Source: Nemania diffusa (lineage: Eukaryota; Ascomycota; Sordariomycetes; Xylariales; Xylariaceae). Taken from it: 64,000 nucleotides of DNA. The translations under genes were made by a program, and so were the position numbers. The DNA lies in NCBI GenBank assembly GCA_038501195.1, contig JBBPUQ010000005.1, forward strand, positions 4,464,001-4,528,000, read 5' to 3'. A model generated the notes under the pieces. It did no database searches and had not been told where the DNA came from. It worked only from the letters and a program-made list of their open reading frames with translations. The first letter of the stretch is position 1; each line of letters starts with the position of its first letter. Shown here piece by piece: positions 1 to 11,555 of the stretch.

Positions 1-2066
1 TTGCACTAGTACGATAGAAAAAGGTCAACATTGATCCAGTGTCGAGGCCAACTTACGGCCCCGATAAACCATGGTGTGTAGGTATAAGGGGGTAACGGGA
101 TGTCTTACTTGGCCTGTCGGACTTAGGAAAGAGGCTCCAGCTAGGTTCTGAAACCATGTAATGTTGCCCATGAGACCGACACCTCCAGCTAGGGCACCAC
201 TGCATTCCCCGCCAATGATTGCTTTGCATGCCTGGTGTATGGCTACCGCAGAGGCTGAGCATGCCGTGTCTATTGTTAGGCCGGGGCCCGTCCATCCAAA
301 GTAATGGCTGCACGAATTAGAATAAAAGATCAAAGGCTTGATGGGGAGAGGAGGATTCCCACCTAATTTTCCCAGCAATGAAAGACTTAAGATTCCCCGT
401 GGCTGTGAAGGCGGTCGGTGCATAGCCCGCCACATTCTGCTCATAGTCCGCAGCACAAGCACCTAGATAGCAGCCGATGTTTTTCTCAACGTCTGGCTGA
501 TGGAAGTATCCCGATTGCTCAACGGCCTGGTATGCACACTGCAACATGAGGCGTTGCTGAGGGTCAGTGGAAACGATCTCTCGTGGGCTCTTCTTGAAGA
601 ATTTATGGTCGAAAACGTCGTGGTCCTTAATGAAGTTTCCGTACCATTTGCGGTTGGGATCGACCTCTCTCCACTGCGTTTCAGGACCGAACCGCTCGGC
701 AGGAACTTCTATGTGCTGAGATTCGCCCTTGCACAAGATGTTCCAGAAGTCGTTGAGGTCGCTGGCGCCAGCAACTTGGCAAGCCATTCCCACTACGGCG
801 ATGTCGTCTTCAGCACCATAGCCTATGGAACGATGCGTAAGTCCGGCGTGTGGATAAATGGCGCTGGCCATGAGAGAGGGCGCAGCCTGGTCAAGATCCG
901 CCGTATGAACTAGGCGTGGCCCGATCTTGCGCAGCAGCGACGGCGGAACTCCCCGTTCGGGTCCTAAGCAGATAACGACAGAGTCATTATCTTCTAGACT
1001 GGTAGAAACTACTTGAGAAAAGGTCTCGTACCACGCTGACTGCTCAACAAGTATCATTCGAAGTACGGTGTGATGCAGCTTCGCGCCATTCGTCTGCTCG
1101 TGGTTGCTCCCAAGGTGTATAGGGAGCGACAGGGATGTAGTCTCCGGGAATTGGAGCGATGGATCCAAATCACAAAGTTTTAGGAGCTCCTCGAGGTCGT
1201 CGTGGTGGCACTGGCTGTGGAAGCGACCTCGGAGTCCAACTTCCATTACCGTAACACCTTTTTGCTTCAACTGCTGAACCAACAATGGGGCTGTCCTCTC
1301 TGCCGTAGTTAGCGTAGCTTTGTTGTGGTCGAAGAGCACTGAGATGTAGGCCTATGTGGCATGTTAGTCACTATGCTTGGCTTCAGTTATGGGTAGTTAA
1401 CTATTTTACCTCTGGAAAGCAGTCGAGAGCGCGAACCATCTCCTTAGCCATGTCTGGGGATGCCCATGTAACGGCAAACGATTTTGAGAGTCCATGCAGA
1501 CGGTCTGATATGTCCTGTGCGTCAGCCAGGGCACCGACCATCATGGCGAGGCGCACCGCGACTGCGCCATATTGTTCAAAGCTGGCCTGGTCCACTAAGC
1601 TAGATACAGTTGTGGCGCTTAGTAGCCCGGTACAGAATCCCACTGTCTCTATATTTCGGCCTGCAAGGGACGAGAATAAGTCGGCAGCCTGCGTCGAGGT
1701 CCCCGGGCGGCTATAAGAGAGATACCGGACAAACTGTGTGAGTTGGGTGAGAACCACAAGGGGTGTGAGGAGAATGTTGGGAAGCTGGAAATTGGCTTTG
1801 TCGATCTTTTCCCCTCGAAGCCAGCTGTTCAGTTTGTCCAAGAGTTTCTCGCCTGGTATTTCCCGAAGTTTTGGGAACCTTTCAGCGAGTTGTTTCCACT
1901 GAAGGGTGAGTTCTGATACAACAACAAGCATCCACTTGCAGTTATCTGCCTCGTGGATGAAATCTCGTAGCGTTTGCAAAGACTCGACATTGAAAGAGAG
2001 GGCATGAGGCCCAAACAATAAGACTGTAGTCCCCGTATCCGAGGTTAGTGCTGGGTTTGTAGTCAT
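1..2066 (-). CDS. Non-reducing polyketide synthase, 5' part (SAT domain and start of KS); runs off the left edge
   Basis: First ~620 residues of an iterative non-reducing PKS, which would build an aromatic polyketide in the cytosol. ATG at 2066. Deduced exons are 2066-1410, 1351-363, 307-109 and from 5 leftward, with introns 1409-1352 (branch TGACTAAC), 362-308 and 108-6. Frame is continuous across all three. Residues 1 to ~350 are the starter-unit ACP transacylase (SAT) with GFCTG, catalytic Cys145. The KS starts at about residue 375 ([10 protein letters not shown]) and its active site DTACSAS has Cys565. Family knowledge says the remaining KS, AT, PT and ACP domains, perhaps CMeT and reductase, lie left of base 1. 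It is divergent from the acyltransferase at 2732. No stop or frameshift is visible. Confidence is high for class and low for product. Confidence 0.93.
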
Positions 2067-2731
2067 GACGGGGACCCGAAAATAAGGTGTCGAAGGCGTC
2101 AGCCGTGAAAGGGTTTAGCTAACGATGGAGGGTAAAGGAATAATTACTGCTGGCGGCTTGAAGATGATTGCATATATTAATCTCTCATCCTTGAACTTTT
2201 GTTAGAGAAATATTAGACGTGCTAAGCAGATGGCATCAGTGTTGTACCCTAGGTGACTCGGTTGCGATCTAAACAGTAAAATAACTAGCTCAACTACTAC
2301 CACAAGATCAGCCCGAGCCGTGAGGCACCTTGGAGTGTGGGCGTGCAACCAAGCGCGATTAGCTAGATGGGGGCTGGTATTCTCGGATGATTAAGGCATT
2401 GCAGTCGGCGATTCGGCATATTTCACTCTATCTCAGGGGTAAGCTCACTCTTTTAGTCATTCATAGACCTGTTAAGTCGCTGTAGTGATTAGGGTTGGGA
2501 GACATGAGTGGCGATAGGGTCGAGATGGTTGGCCCGGTGCTTCCAAGGTACTGATTTTGGGCTCCGAAAAGCAACAGCCCAGGTTTGTGTTGATCCAATG
2601 ACAAGGAAAGCTGTTCAGTATCACCTTTAGTGAGGTGCATATGCAGTAATAACTATTTTCCCTGTTATCAGATTTCTTGTAATATCATTCTGAACCGTCC
2701 ATCTCAGGGTATCAGTTTCGCAGCCCTTGAT
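2067..2731. promoter_or_regulatory. Divergent promoter region between the NR-PKS and acyltransferase 1
   Basis: A 665-bp gap between two divergent starts, so it should hold both promoters. TTCGG/CCGAA pentamers occur near 2411 and 2565. The reading frame of the acyltransferase stays open upstream to a GTG at 2630, but the first ATG in that frame is at 2732. No other gene is recognisable here. Confidence 0.5.
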
Positions 2732-4099
2732 ATGGAGTTCGAATCTTTTCAGGATGTTGTTGGTCAGTTACCATTCTTGAAGACCTATAGCCACCTTCTT
2801 CTAGCATTCCCTATCTTGGATGATGTATCTTCTCGCCGAGAAATAGCGGACTGTCTGTCTGCAGCTTCTCTGAGACTTACTAATGCTTTCCCATGGCTCG
2901 CCGCCAAGGTAGTGCAGAGGAGGAGTGATCCTGGCACCACGGGCACATTCGTGTTAGAGCCTTGTTCACTATGGTCGGCGCCGAATTGTATTATCCGCTT
3001 CAAGGACTGTTCCGACGACAGCCCATCTTTCGAAGAAATCATTAAAGCCCGGGGGCCAGCATCACTGCTTGACGGCGCGATGTTAGCACCTAGGAAGGCT
3101 TTTCCTGAGAGCTATCATGAGACTGAAGAGAACCCAGCTCCAGTGATCGCCTTCCAAGCTAATTTCATTCGAGGCGGGTTGCTCTTAGATTGCGCTGCGC
3201 AACACAACTTTATCGACATGAACGGGATTGAGCAATGCTACAATCTCCTTGCCACGGCGCTCAGGGGCGAGCCATTCTCAAGAGACGCAATTAAACACGG
3301 TAACTTGGACCGGCGAAGCCTAGTACCTCTACTCGAGCCGCACGAGACCATGCAAGATCACCAGGGGTTCACTTGCCCGGAGCGGTGGGACTTGCCGCCG
3401 CCGCCCGTGGAGCCAGGCTCCCCGTTCTCCTGGCGCTATTTTCGGTTCTCCCCGGTGACCTTGGCAAAGCTAAAAGAAATCGCAACGGCAGGCTCCGACG
3501 GCACTTTGCCCTACGTCTCGACGAATGACACCCTCACGGCTTTCTGTTGGCAGCGGGTAATATCAGCTCGACTCCGTCGCCGTCAAACGCCACACGCTGT
3601 GACCAAATTCTGCCGTGCGGTCGACGCACGGAAAGCCATGGGCGTCCCTCAGGGGTATATGGGAGATCTTGTCACCATCGCGACCTCGAATATGAGCTTC
3701 CAGGACCTTGCTAGGGCGCCGCTAGCGGATGTGGCGAGTCAGCTCCGACGCGACCTGATGCACGTGAACAATCGCGATTATATTCGCAGCTTTGCGACCT
3801 TCATTGCCCAGACGCGCGATAAAAGCAAGATTTCATACGGCGGCAGGTTCAATACCGACACGGACATCGGATGCTCATCTTGGGCGCGCGTTCAGCTTGC
3901 CAAGGTTTCTTTTGGTCCCCTGGGAAAGCCATCCTTGATCCGGCGACCAGACTTTGGCCCCCTGAAGAGCGATATCTACCTGATGCCGCAGACCGAGGAG
4001 GGTGCTATTGATGCACTGCTCTGTTTCAACGACCTTGACTTCAATGGGTTGATGGAGGACGAGCTATGGAAAGAACATGCCGACTGCATCCAGGCTTGA
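2732..4099 (+). CDS. BAHD-type acyltransferase (trichothecene 3-O-acetyltransferase-like)
   Basis: Single-exon gene of 455 aa, a usual length for fungal BAHD/Tri101-like enzymes, which move an acyl group from CoA (or an ACP) to a hydroxyl or amine. The catalytic HxxxD motif is HNFID, residues 158-162. A DFGP motif in the last fifth of the protein stands where the family's structural DFGWG lies. The start is the first in-frame ATG; an open extension to 2630 has no ATG. It is divergent from the NR-PKS, so co-regulation is likely. In clusters with paired PKSs such an enzyme can attach a reduced acyl chain to the aromatic core; that role here is inference. Acetylation of another metabolite is equally possible. 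Confidence 0.9.
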   Translation: MEFESFQDVVGQLPFLKTYSHLLLAFPILDDVSSRREIADCLSAASLRLTNAFPWLAAKVVQRRSDPGTTGTFVLEPCSLWSAPNCIIRFKDCSDDSPSFEEIIKARGPASLLDGAMLAPRKAFPESYHETEENPAPVIAFQANFIRGGLLLDCAAQHNFIDMNGIEQCYNLLATALRGEPFSRDAIKHGNLDRRSLVPLLEPHETMQDHQGFTCPERWDLPPPPVEPGSPFSWRYFRFSPVTLAKLKEIATAGSDGTLPYVSTNDTLTAFCWQRVISARLRRRQTPHAVTKFCRAVDARKAMGVPQGYMGDLVTIATSNMSFQDLARAPLADVASQLRRDLMHVNNRDYIRSFATFIAQTRDKSKISYGGRFNTDTDIGCSSWARVQLAKVSFGPLGKPSLIRRPDFGPLKSDIYLMPQTEEGAIDALLCFNDLDFNGLMEDELWKEHADCIQA

Positions 4100-5046
4100 C
4101 TACGTCGGATAGTTCTGGGACTACACCAAACAGGCGAGTCTTGCTTGTTGCAATGGTCTTGATGTTGCTATAGGGACTCTTGTTTTGCTATATTTGACCA
4201 TTAGGTATATGTACTCAATAATAGTGGCAACTTCCAGAGGGATCGCCACGTAATCAATCATCAGTTAGCAAAAATCACCTCAAGAGCTAGAAGGCATAAT
4301 ATGACTAGGCATGGTTTATTTTCCATATGCGCAGTAGGTCCGTTGTGGCGTAAGCCTCAGTACTATAGGCATGCCCTGAAGGCATTCCCGGCTGCCCGAG
4401 GCATCCTAAAAGAGTCATGGACACTGGTGACTGGTATTCATAGCTGACAAAGTCAACATCTCGTTTCTCCGTTCGTTCTTCACTTAAGTTAGGTAAGTAC
4501 TGGTGACAAATAAGCTCTTAGGATTGGTCTAATTGATCGATGTATTGATTTAGTCTGCAATCTGACCCTTGCTCAAGAAGATTTTTCTCTACCATACAAA
4601 ATAAGTGGAGACCGGGAATACCTCGGAACCGTGACCCCTTTTCGGGATCATCTTACAGTCGATTTTACCCCTTTATTCAGGTATAGGTATCGGCCCGAGC
4701 TCGCCTACTGACTGAATACCGACTTGTGTCACTCACGTAACCGTCTCGCTCCGACGATCCGACCTGTCTTCCCGATAGAAAATTGAGGAGTCAAGATGCC
4801 TTCGCGGATGACCCCGATATACGCCCACCGAAGCCGTATCAAGGGATAGCTTCCTCACGGTTATCCGAGAAATGTCTGCATAATTTTCTAGTGTGGCAAG
4901 TTGACGATAAGGGGTTCTCGACGGACATTGTGTCGCGATTTCAGCAGAATTTCATCAGAATACTCATTAGAATCTCATCAGCATCATCCATCTATCCCAT
5001 AGCCTAGTCCTAAGTTCTAGTTGTACTGCAGTACCCCCGCTAAGCG
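4100..5046. other. Intergenic region with no recognisable gene
   Basis: Gap of 947 bp between the acyltransferase and the short-chain reductase, both on the plus strand. It should contain the 3' end of the first and the promoter of the second. A 74-codon open frame at 4783-5007 resembles nothing I recognise and I do not call it. Confidence 0.5.
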
Positions 5047-6026
5047 ATGGCCACTGTGAATAAACCGTCAGTGCTCATCACCGGTTGCAGCGATGGCAGC
5101 CTGGGTGCCGCCCTGGCCTTGTCCTTTGCACGGCGAGGCTTCAGCGTGCTCGCAACCGCGCGCAACCCGGCCAAGGCCTCGTCATTGGCCTCGTTCCCCG
5201 GTGTCGAAGTACTTACACTAGACGTCACCGACACTGGTTCTATTTCCTCGTGTGCAGGCGCCGTGTCAAAGATAACTAGCGGCCGCCTCGATGTTCTGGT
5301 TAACAATGCTGGCACCATGTTCGTCATGCCGCTTCTTGACACCGATATTGCAGAGGGCAAAAAACTATTCGACGTAAATGTGTGGGGCTTGCTAGCCGTC
5401 ACGCAGGCTTTTGCCCCCATGCTAGTAGCGTCCAAGGGGGTAGTGTTGAATGTGGCCAGCATCGCGGGTGCCGTGAGAATGGCATGGCAAGGTACGTCGA
5501 TTCATGTGCAACCAAATCGATCATTGGCCCTTGCCAATAACTCTCGCCCCACGCCCAAGGCTGAAGCCATAACATCATCTCGATCGTTTTGTCTGTGCTA
5601 ACTTTTGCGACGCCAGGAGCCTATAATGCTTCGAAGGCTTCCGCTCGCTGGTTTTCGGAAACACTTCGCATAGAGATGCAAGGCCTTGGTGTACGCGTTA
5701 TTACAGCCATGGTGGGAGAGGTTGAGACCAAGATTTACGACAACGCTCTCATATCACCATCGCTCCCGCCGTCTTCCTATTACAAGTCTATCAAGCAGCT
5801 GATCTTCCAGCAAGGTACCGGGGTCATGCAAGTAGAGAACGAGAAGGCAGAGGTTACAGCAGAGAACTTGGTCAAAGACGTACTGAGCGGCCGCAATGGG
5901 CACGTTTGGCGCGGTGGCGTGGCAGGGCGCGCCAAGTACTTCCACTGGATTCTGCCAGAGCGATTCTTTGAATGGTTTTTGCACTCTTCGAGAGGTGTGT
6001 ACGAGGTTGTACCGCCTATTACTTAA
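5047..6026 (+). CDS. Short-chain dehydrogenase/reductase (Ayr1-like classical SDR)
   Basis: NAD(P)-dependent reductase/dehydrogenase of 284 aa. Exons are 5047-5491 and 5617-6026. The intron is GTACGT...CCAG, with branch GCTAAC, and joins in frame at a Gly codon. The dinucleotide-binding motif TGCSDGSLG is at residues 12-20 and NNAG at 86-89. The catalytic set is Ser138, Tyr151 and Lys155 (YNASK). The TGCS start resembles yeast 1-acyl-dihydroxyacetone-phosphate reductase and its many fungal secondary-metabolism relatives. It converges on the P450 at 6661-8694. A ketone reduction or alcohol oxidation during tailoring is likely, with substrate unknown. The exon 1 frame runs on to 5601 within the intron, but exon 2 is needed for the YxxxK motif. 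Confidence 0.9.
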
Positions 6027-6660
6027 GCTATATGGAATATATCACACAAATTCTATCCGGAAAGTGTCACGTCTTCACTTTGATAAGTCTTTCGGAGTAT
6101 AAAGTATGCTAATTTGATGTTGTGACGGGGCAAGTGGCAAGCCACCTACCAAGCCACAGGTTTGTGGCTGTGCCATGAGCTACATAACTAGACCACTTTT
6201 TCTGTAGGCTTTTTAGACCTTTCTAGCCACCCTCTGATTTTATCGCCAAAATAATCAAGCAATCTATTCCATTCTGCACTGCTCTGGGATGTTTTGGACC
6301 CTGCATGCCTATAAGTTTATTATTGCATCCCAATAAGTGTAAGTACGATAAACATTCTGGTACGAGCAGGCGTCCCTGGTCGATAGGCATGAAAGTAGCT
6401 AGAACACGATTGTAGACCCGGCGAGCAGAGGGTATAAACAGCTTCATACGCGCCAAAGCTGGCGAAATAACTATTGGCAACACGATAAATGCAGACATTC
6501 CAGCGATGAAAACTTGTATATAAATTATCCGGAAAGAACGGAATAGGCAAGTTCTTCTGAACGTTCGTAACGCCGTCTGGGAATTTGATCCGACGATTTA
6601 CACTGCTTCTGTATTAAGCCCCAAATCCTGGTCGCTACCTCGCATTCATCGTGCCCTGCA
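6027..6660. other. Convergent intergenic region
   Basis: Gap of 634 bp between the 3' ends of the SDR (plus) and the P450 (minus). Only terminators are expected. Short open frames on the minus strand (6223-6550) show no recognisable features. Confidence 0.4.
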
Positions 6661-8694
6661 TTATGTTCGCAGGATGGGTCTCACATATGTAATGTGAGGG
6701 CCCCGATTGATGACCTCCTCAGCTCGGAAGCTCGCATACTCTTCCGGAACGGAATGGAACTCGAAACTCAGCACAAGCATTATGATCATGATCCGCAACT
6801 CCATGCGGGCCAGCCTCTGGCCTGAACCCGGCAGTTAGCACCTCAATTACCCGCTGGGAAGATGTATGAGATAAAACAAGTTATAGTGCGATGCTCACCA
6901 AAACAACCACGGGGCCCAGCGCCAAACGGCAGCATGGGCCCGGCATAGGCGTCATATTTCCCCTCGGAATTGAGCCACCGCTCGGGTAGGAAGAGGCCCT
7001 TCGTCTCCCTCTTCCAGCTCCCCGTCTCGCGGGGCCGCGATGTGGCAGAGCGCACTTCGGGGTTGATCTGGAAGTCGTCCATGTCCTCGATGCTCTGGAC
7101 ACTTGGGGCGCCAAAGACGTCGATGCCTGCAGGAACACGATGACCGAGAATCATAACGTCTTGCGTGGTGCGGCGCGTCCACGATGGCGCGGTCAGTGCG
7201 ATGCGGATCAGCTCCTGGATACTAGCTTCGACGAAAGGGTGCTCCGCCGCGATGATTTCCTCGTGAGACGGTAGGTTGTGTGCGTTGGCGCCCGGCCAGA
7301 GCTCTAAGAGGGCCGCGCGAAGCTTCGCTTGCTTCACGGGGTTGGCCGTTAGGTATTTCATGCTCCATTTCGTCGTGTCTTGCGTGGTCTCGTGGCCGCC
7401 TGCCCAGGACAATCGTAGCTTACGTTAGCCAAGGTACAGAAAATCCCGGCTAAAATTCCGGCTCTATTAGAAGAATGGTTTCGTACCGACGATATACGAA
7501 AAAGTCTCATCGATCATCTCGCGGTGGCTCGACGAAGTCCTCCCCTCCTTGGACCCAACCAAGGCGCTCCGCTTGATGACTTCATCCATTGCACACTGAG
7601 ACTCGCCAAATTTGGCTTTGGATCTCTCGATAAGCTGCAGCATGGTCTCTTCCTTGGTCTTCCATGCATTCTTCCACGACCAAGTCTGCCATACCCAGAG
7701 TTTAGTGGCAGCCAGCCAGGGAGAGCTGCGCATGTTCTTCAGGTGCTCCACTAGTGTCTCACAGGCATCGACAATCTCAGGAAGATCGCTTGGATTTGGA
7801 AATACCGCCACTTTTTCCGATATCTCTAGTCGTCTTTCGTTACTGGGGCTCTTCACGGCCTTGATTCGGCGAGTTATCAAGCCAAGGTCATCGCCTGTTG
7901 CTGCGGTCCATATCCTACAAGAACGGTAGATCAGTATCGAATCGCTGGTTCTCAACTAAGGTAATGACTATCAATGCCCGGTATGCATTTGCCCCTATTA
8001 ACACTCACTGCCATAGAGTCAGCTTGAGTTCTCGATTGATGCGGATATAATAGAACTACCCTACCATGTCGAAGGTGACTTGCTTTAGATCATCCGAGAC
8101 TTCAAATGCTCTGCCCCGAGCTAATGATACCTTTTGAGTCCATAAGTCTATAAGCTTTCTTGTGTGCTCGTGGATGCTAGGTGCCGATACAGCATTCAAG
8201 AACTGGCTAGTCATAGTAGAGGACCATATATTGCGCTGGTCTTTGAACTTTTCGTGAGAGGGCATAGAGATAGTACCCTCAGGAAACAAAAGCCCAACCC
8301 AACCCGAGAGAAACCCGCCGCGATCGAACTCTCGTGTACGTCGCGTTGACATGTCTATTAGCTCCTGAATATCGGTGACGACTACGATAGGGCGCGAGAA
8401 GGGTGCTAGGAATACTTGGAAGATAGGACTCTTGAGTTCGGCTGCCTTGGTAGCGAACCAGCGGAAACCTTCGCCCGTATCCTTGCTGTACTGTACGAAG
8501 TCCAGCCCATCTCCAAAGAACTGCCAACGCGATTTCGTGGTATAGGGAATACCGGGAAGTGGTTTAGGCAAGGCTTGCCAATAGGTGAAGGTGAGTAAGA
8601 CGGTGATAAACGTAAGTGCAATAAGGGTTGGCTGCTGTTGAATCCAGGCGCCATAGGCGCCGGGGTCGAAAACTGATGGTGTTAATACATCCAT
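6661..8694 (-). CDS. Cytochrome P450 monooxygenase 1 (polyketide locus)
   Basis: Membrane-anchored fungal P450 of 574 aa. Exons are 8694-8060, 7914-7487, 7399-6899 and 6821-6661, all joining in frame at canonical GT-AG sites. A hydrophobic anchor near residues 23-40 is followed by the proline-rich PKPLPGIP hinge. I-helix motif is GGHETT, K-helix ExxR is ELIR, and PERW follows. The heme loop is FGAGPRGCFG with Cys520. Exon 4 supplies the normal C-terminus ending at TAA 6663-6661. The ATG at 8694 is preferred over an in-frame GTG at 8703. It should hydroxylate or oxidise a pathway intermediate at the ER membrane; regiochemistry cannot be read from sequence. It converges on the SDR. Confidence 0.92.
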
Positions 8695-9314
8695 TGCGAA
8701 CACTGTGTCGACTATTTATTTCCTATACGCCTAGACCTGTATATATCTAACGTATAAACAGGGTGTCTAATATGCAGTCTAGTACGACCTGATGGGGTCG
8801 ATCTTATTTGAGCTGCCTATAGCGCAGTTCTGGAAACTTGCCAGCTAACATAGACCGTCTATACAATTTTGATTTCTTACCTTATGGGAAAACGGTGACT
8901 TTACCCACATCATAATTGTGTTAGCGCCAAATTTCAGGATCAGCTAGGGCCGACATACTCCGGCGATAGATTCGGGATAGGAGACGAACACTCGGAGGGG
9001 TCGCACGAAACCACCCGAATCAGGAAGAGCTAGGCAATATCCATTACTACAATGCTATATTTTCAATCAAACCAGGAACATATATGCAGTAGTCAGTTAC
9101 CAAACCATAACACCTGAAATTGACCCGAAACATTGTGGATATGCTTCAATTCATATTTCGGGATGGGATTCGGCACTTCCATGTGTTCGCCAGTACATGC
9201 AAATCACTGATGGTGGACACGTGATCTCTCTATTCCAATAGAGATATGGAAAGTTCATTATGTTAGATTACCAACTCTATAGTTACAATCCATATTTATG
9301 AGAGGAACTTCAGT
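8695..9314. promoter_or_regulatory. Intergenic region carrying the P450 1 promoter
   Basis: Gap of 620 bp between two minus-strand genes. It holds the upstream region of the P450 and the 3' end of the reductase at 9315. CCGAA/TTCGG pentamers occur near 8970, 9015 and 9160. No gene is recognised. Confidence 0.4.
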
Positions 9315-10391
9315 CTAAGACCGTTCCACAACTAGCTTCGAGGCCGATGGTCCTGCCTTGAGTATTTCCATTGCCTCCTGAATGCCGTCGATTCCTTTCT
9401 TATTCACTACCTTGGGCGGTGGGGCAACCTTGTACACTCCTTTTGTCAGAGCCTCGGGCAGAAAACCGCCAAAGGTAGCAGGTAGAGTCTCTGAGAAAAG
9501 TTCGGGGCCAGTGCCGAAAGTAAATTTGGCTGTCACTCCTTCCGGCACATCGTCGGGAGAGACTGGGTTGGAGGAGGCGACAAAAAGCTACCCGTGTTAG
9601 CTTCTACAGTAACAACGATGAGAACAACTCGATCAACATACCTTCTGCTTGGAAGCTTCGGCGACTTTGCAAGCTGCCGCAACACTTCCCGCCGCCATGT
9701 AGATACCGACACATTCACCCTGGTCAAGTTCGGAGGCTACCTGTTGTGTTACGTTGGGATCCTTGTAATCAAAGGCCTTGACAGCTCCAAGGCTCTTGAC
9801 GTAGTCGAAGTTGTGCGGTGAGCAGGTGGCGATCACGTCGTAGCCCGCAGCCGTCGCCATCTGTATGGCGTTGCTGCCAGCAGCGGAGCTTGCACCCCAG
9901 ACCAAGATCGACTTGCCTTTTTTCGGTGCATCTAGCTTGGGATAGTCGAGGTGGAGGTAATCCTTGCCGAATAATGAAATCGAGCTGGTGGTGATGCAAA
10001 GCCCAAAAACGACAGCATCACGGTAGGGCATGTCTCCGGGGATCTTGGCCATCAATGAGTAATCCAGACGCACGTACTCCTGGAAGCCATTGTTGGCAGT
10101 GAAGCCAAAGACGCGGTCTCCGACGCTGAACTTGGAAGACGCTGTGGAACCTAGATTCACGGCTTCAACCGTACCGGCGACGTCCTGGCCTAGAATCACT
10201 GGGTACTTCACAAAGGGTAGGGACATCTGCTGAAGCATACCGTCACAGGGGTTGAGGGCCCAGGCTTCGACCTTGATCAACACACTGCGGTCGCCGAGCT
10301 CATCGCTGGTGGGGATTGCTCGCTCTCGGATGACGCCAGGAACACCCGCCTTATCCTGCCATACGACTCGATTAGTGCCGGTGGCGGCCAT
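9315..10391 (-). CDS. Medium-chain reductase of the zinc-less LovC/ToxD enoyl-reductase type
   Basis: 340-aa MDR-family NAD(P)H oxidoreductase. Exons are 10391-9642 and 9587-9315; the intron is GTATGT...GGGTAG in phase 0. The N-terminal GroES-like domain contains LNPCDG (about 47-51) and GQDVAGTV (68-75). The cofactor Rossmann segment is at 163-178 (VWGASSAAGSNA). The usual structural-zinc cysteine set is absent, as in trans-acting enoyl reductases such as LovC and in quinone-reductase-like cluster enzymes. The highly reducing PKS in this locus has its own intact ER, so this protein may reduce another intermediate instead. That is inference. The start is the ATG at 10391, followed by a normal MDR N-terminus. 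Confidence 0.9.
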
Positions 10392-10837
10392 GATGCGATA
10401 CTCTCTGGTGGTGCTTGGCTAATACAGTAAAAATAATAAGAATAGGGTGAGATGGGAAAGGCTAATTCACGATTGGAAACGGCCAGTGATGTTGCTTCTG
10501 CTCTAGGTTTAGTTTAGGCGTGGGCTGGTGGCTACACCTCGGCTGCCCTACTTATGCGAGATTGTGGTAACAAAAGGTGATGTGTATAGCTCGGAGTTAA
10601 GACGTATTTACGCCAAGTTCTATCTTTCATTAGCCATCTTCTAACCCCCGAAATCCGGGGTGGTGGGATTAGGCAAATTCAAGTAAACTTCAAGCTCTTC
10701 GAAGATGAAATCCTCCGATTCGCCCCCCCTGCCGCAACCGGGCCACGCAAACAATAGGCAACTACGTCACTTAAAAGGATAAAGAATCTGATTGGTAGGG
10801 TCATAGTGATGTGTATATTACAACTCATGGCGATAGT

Positions 10838-11283
10838 GATCTATCCTAGCACGAACCTGAGGGACCTATTGGCCACATATTGTCAATAACCTCTGTTTAA
10901 TAACTTAGGTAGGTAGCTTTTTATGTATGTACCCGTGTACCAAATTTTAGCAGAGAGTGGACCGGCGATCATAGCCCCGCCGACCCACATCCCGAGTGTG
11001 GATCCAGGTTAGATCCGATCTATGTAATACGCGTAGTTATTTTAGGCTTATGCAGATTGAGCTCGTATCACCCAATTTGGCAAGAGATCGTCGGTGGTTC
11101 GGCCGGAGGCCGAAACCTCCTGTCAACGCCCGGCCGAACCAAAAACCGGTAGGATCGCCGGTCCACTCTCTGCTAAAATTAGGTACACGGGTATATACAT
11201 AAAAAGCTACCTAGGGTTATTAAACAGATGCTAATGACACCGTGTGGCCAATAGGTCTCTCAGACTTGTGTTGTAGGATAGAT
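10838..11283. repeat. Foldback-type element with ~140-bp inverted arms
   Basis: The left arm (about 10838-10970) reappears as its reverse complement at about 11150-11283. Matching blocks include GTGATCTATCCTA, GACCTATTGGCCACA, TCTGTTTAATAAC, and a long block from GGTAGCTTTTTATGTAT through GCAGAGAGTGGACCGGCGATC. The ~180-bp spacer contains further short GC-rich palindromes. No coding sequence or clear target duplication is visible. It is probably a non-autonomous inverted-repeat transposon. Confidence 0.8.
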
Positions 11284-11298
11284 CACCGTCGTTAATTA

Positions 11299-11485
11299 TC
11301 CCTTTAAATGCCCCTTCGGCACCAGAACTTCAAAAGTGGTAAATCGGGCCTATGTATAAAGCAGAGATATCCAATCAGATTAGCACATAATACTTAAATA
11401 AACTCCCGATTGGTGTATCTGGCTATATACATATACCCGATTTTCCACTTTCTAAGTACTGGTTCCGAAGGGGCACTTAAAGGGA
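11299..11485. mobile_element. MITE with TCCCTTTAAATGCCCCTTCGG-like inverted termini
   Basis: 187-bp element with ~50-bp imperfect terminal inverted repeats. The left end starts TCCCTTTAAATGCC and the right end is its complement, GGCACTTAAAGGGA. It is bounded by TA on both sides, as expected of a Tc1/mariner-type insertion. The termini resemble those of the element at 40243-40405, so this is a family. It ends ~70 bp upstream of the MFS start codon. Confidence 0.75.
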
Positions 11486-11555
11486 TAAGTAGAAAGAAGA
11501 AACTAGAGAGTTAATACGAAGAACGGTGACGAAGCCGCAATACCAATAGGCCAGA

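Larger units (their letters stand above)
10392..11555. promoter_or_regulatory. Divergent promoter region largely made of two inverted-repeat elements
   Basis: Gap of 1,164 bp between the divergent reductase and MFS genes. Roughly 10392-10830 is unique sequence with a CCCCGAAATCCGGGG palindrome near 10648. The remainder is taken up by a foldback element and a MITE, listed separately. Any MFS promoter must lie in the last ~70 bp or be supplied by the elements. Confidence 0.5.

Noticed and set aside
500..913. 137-codon plus-strand frame inside the NR-PKS
   Set aside because: It is antisense to well-conserved SAT/KS coding sequence, so it is a shadow.
4783..5007. 74-codon open frame upstream of the SDR
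   Set aside because: No recognisable motif, no splice context, and it sits in a promoter region; length is compatible with chance.
9315..10391. Assignment as a dedicated trans-acting ER of the HR-PKS
   Set aside because: The HR-PKS has an intact ER cofactor motif, so a trans ER is not needed; I kept only the family-level call.
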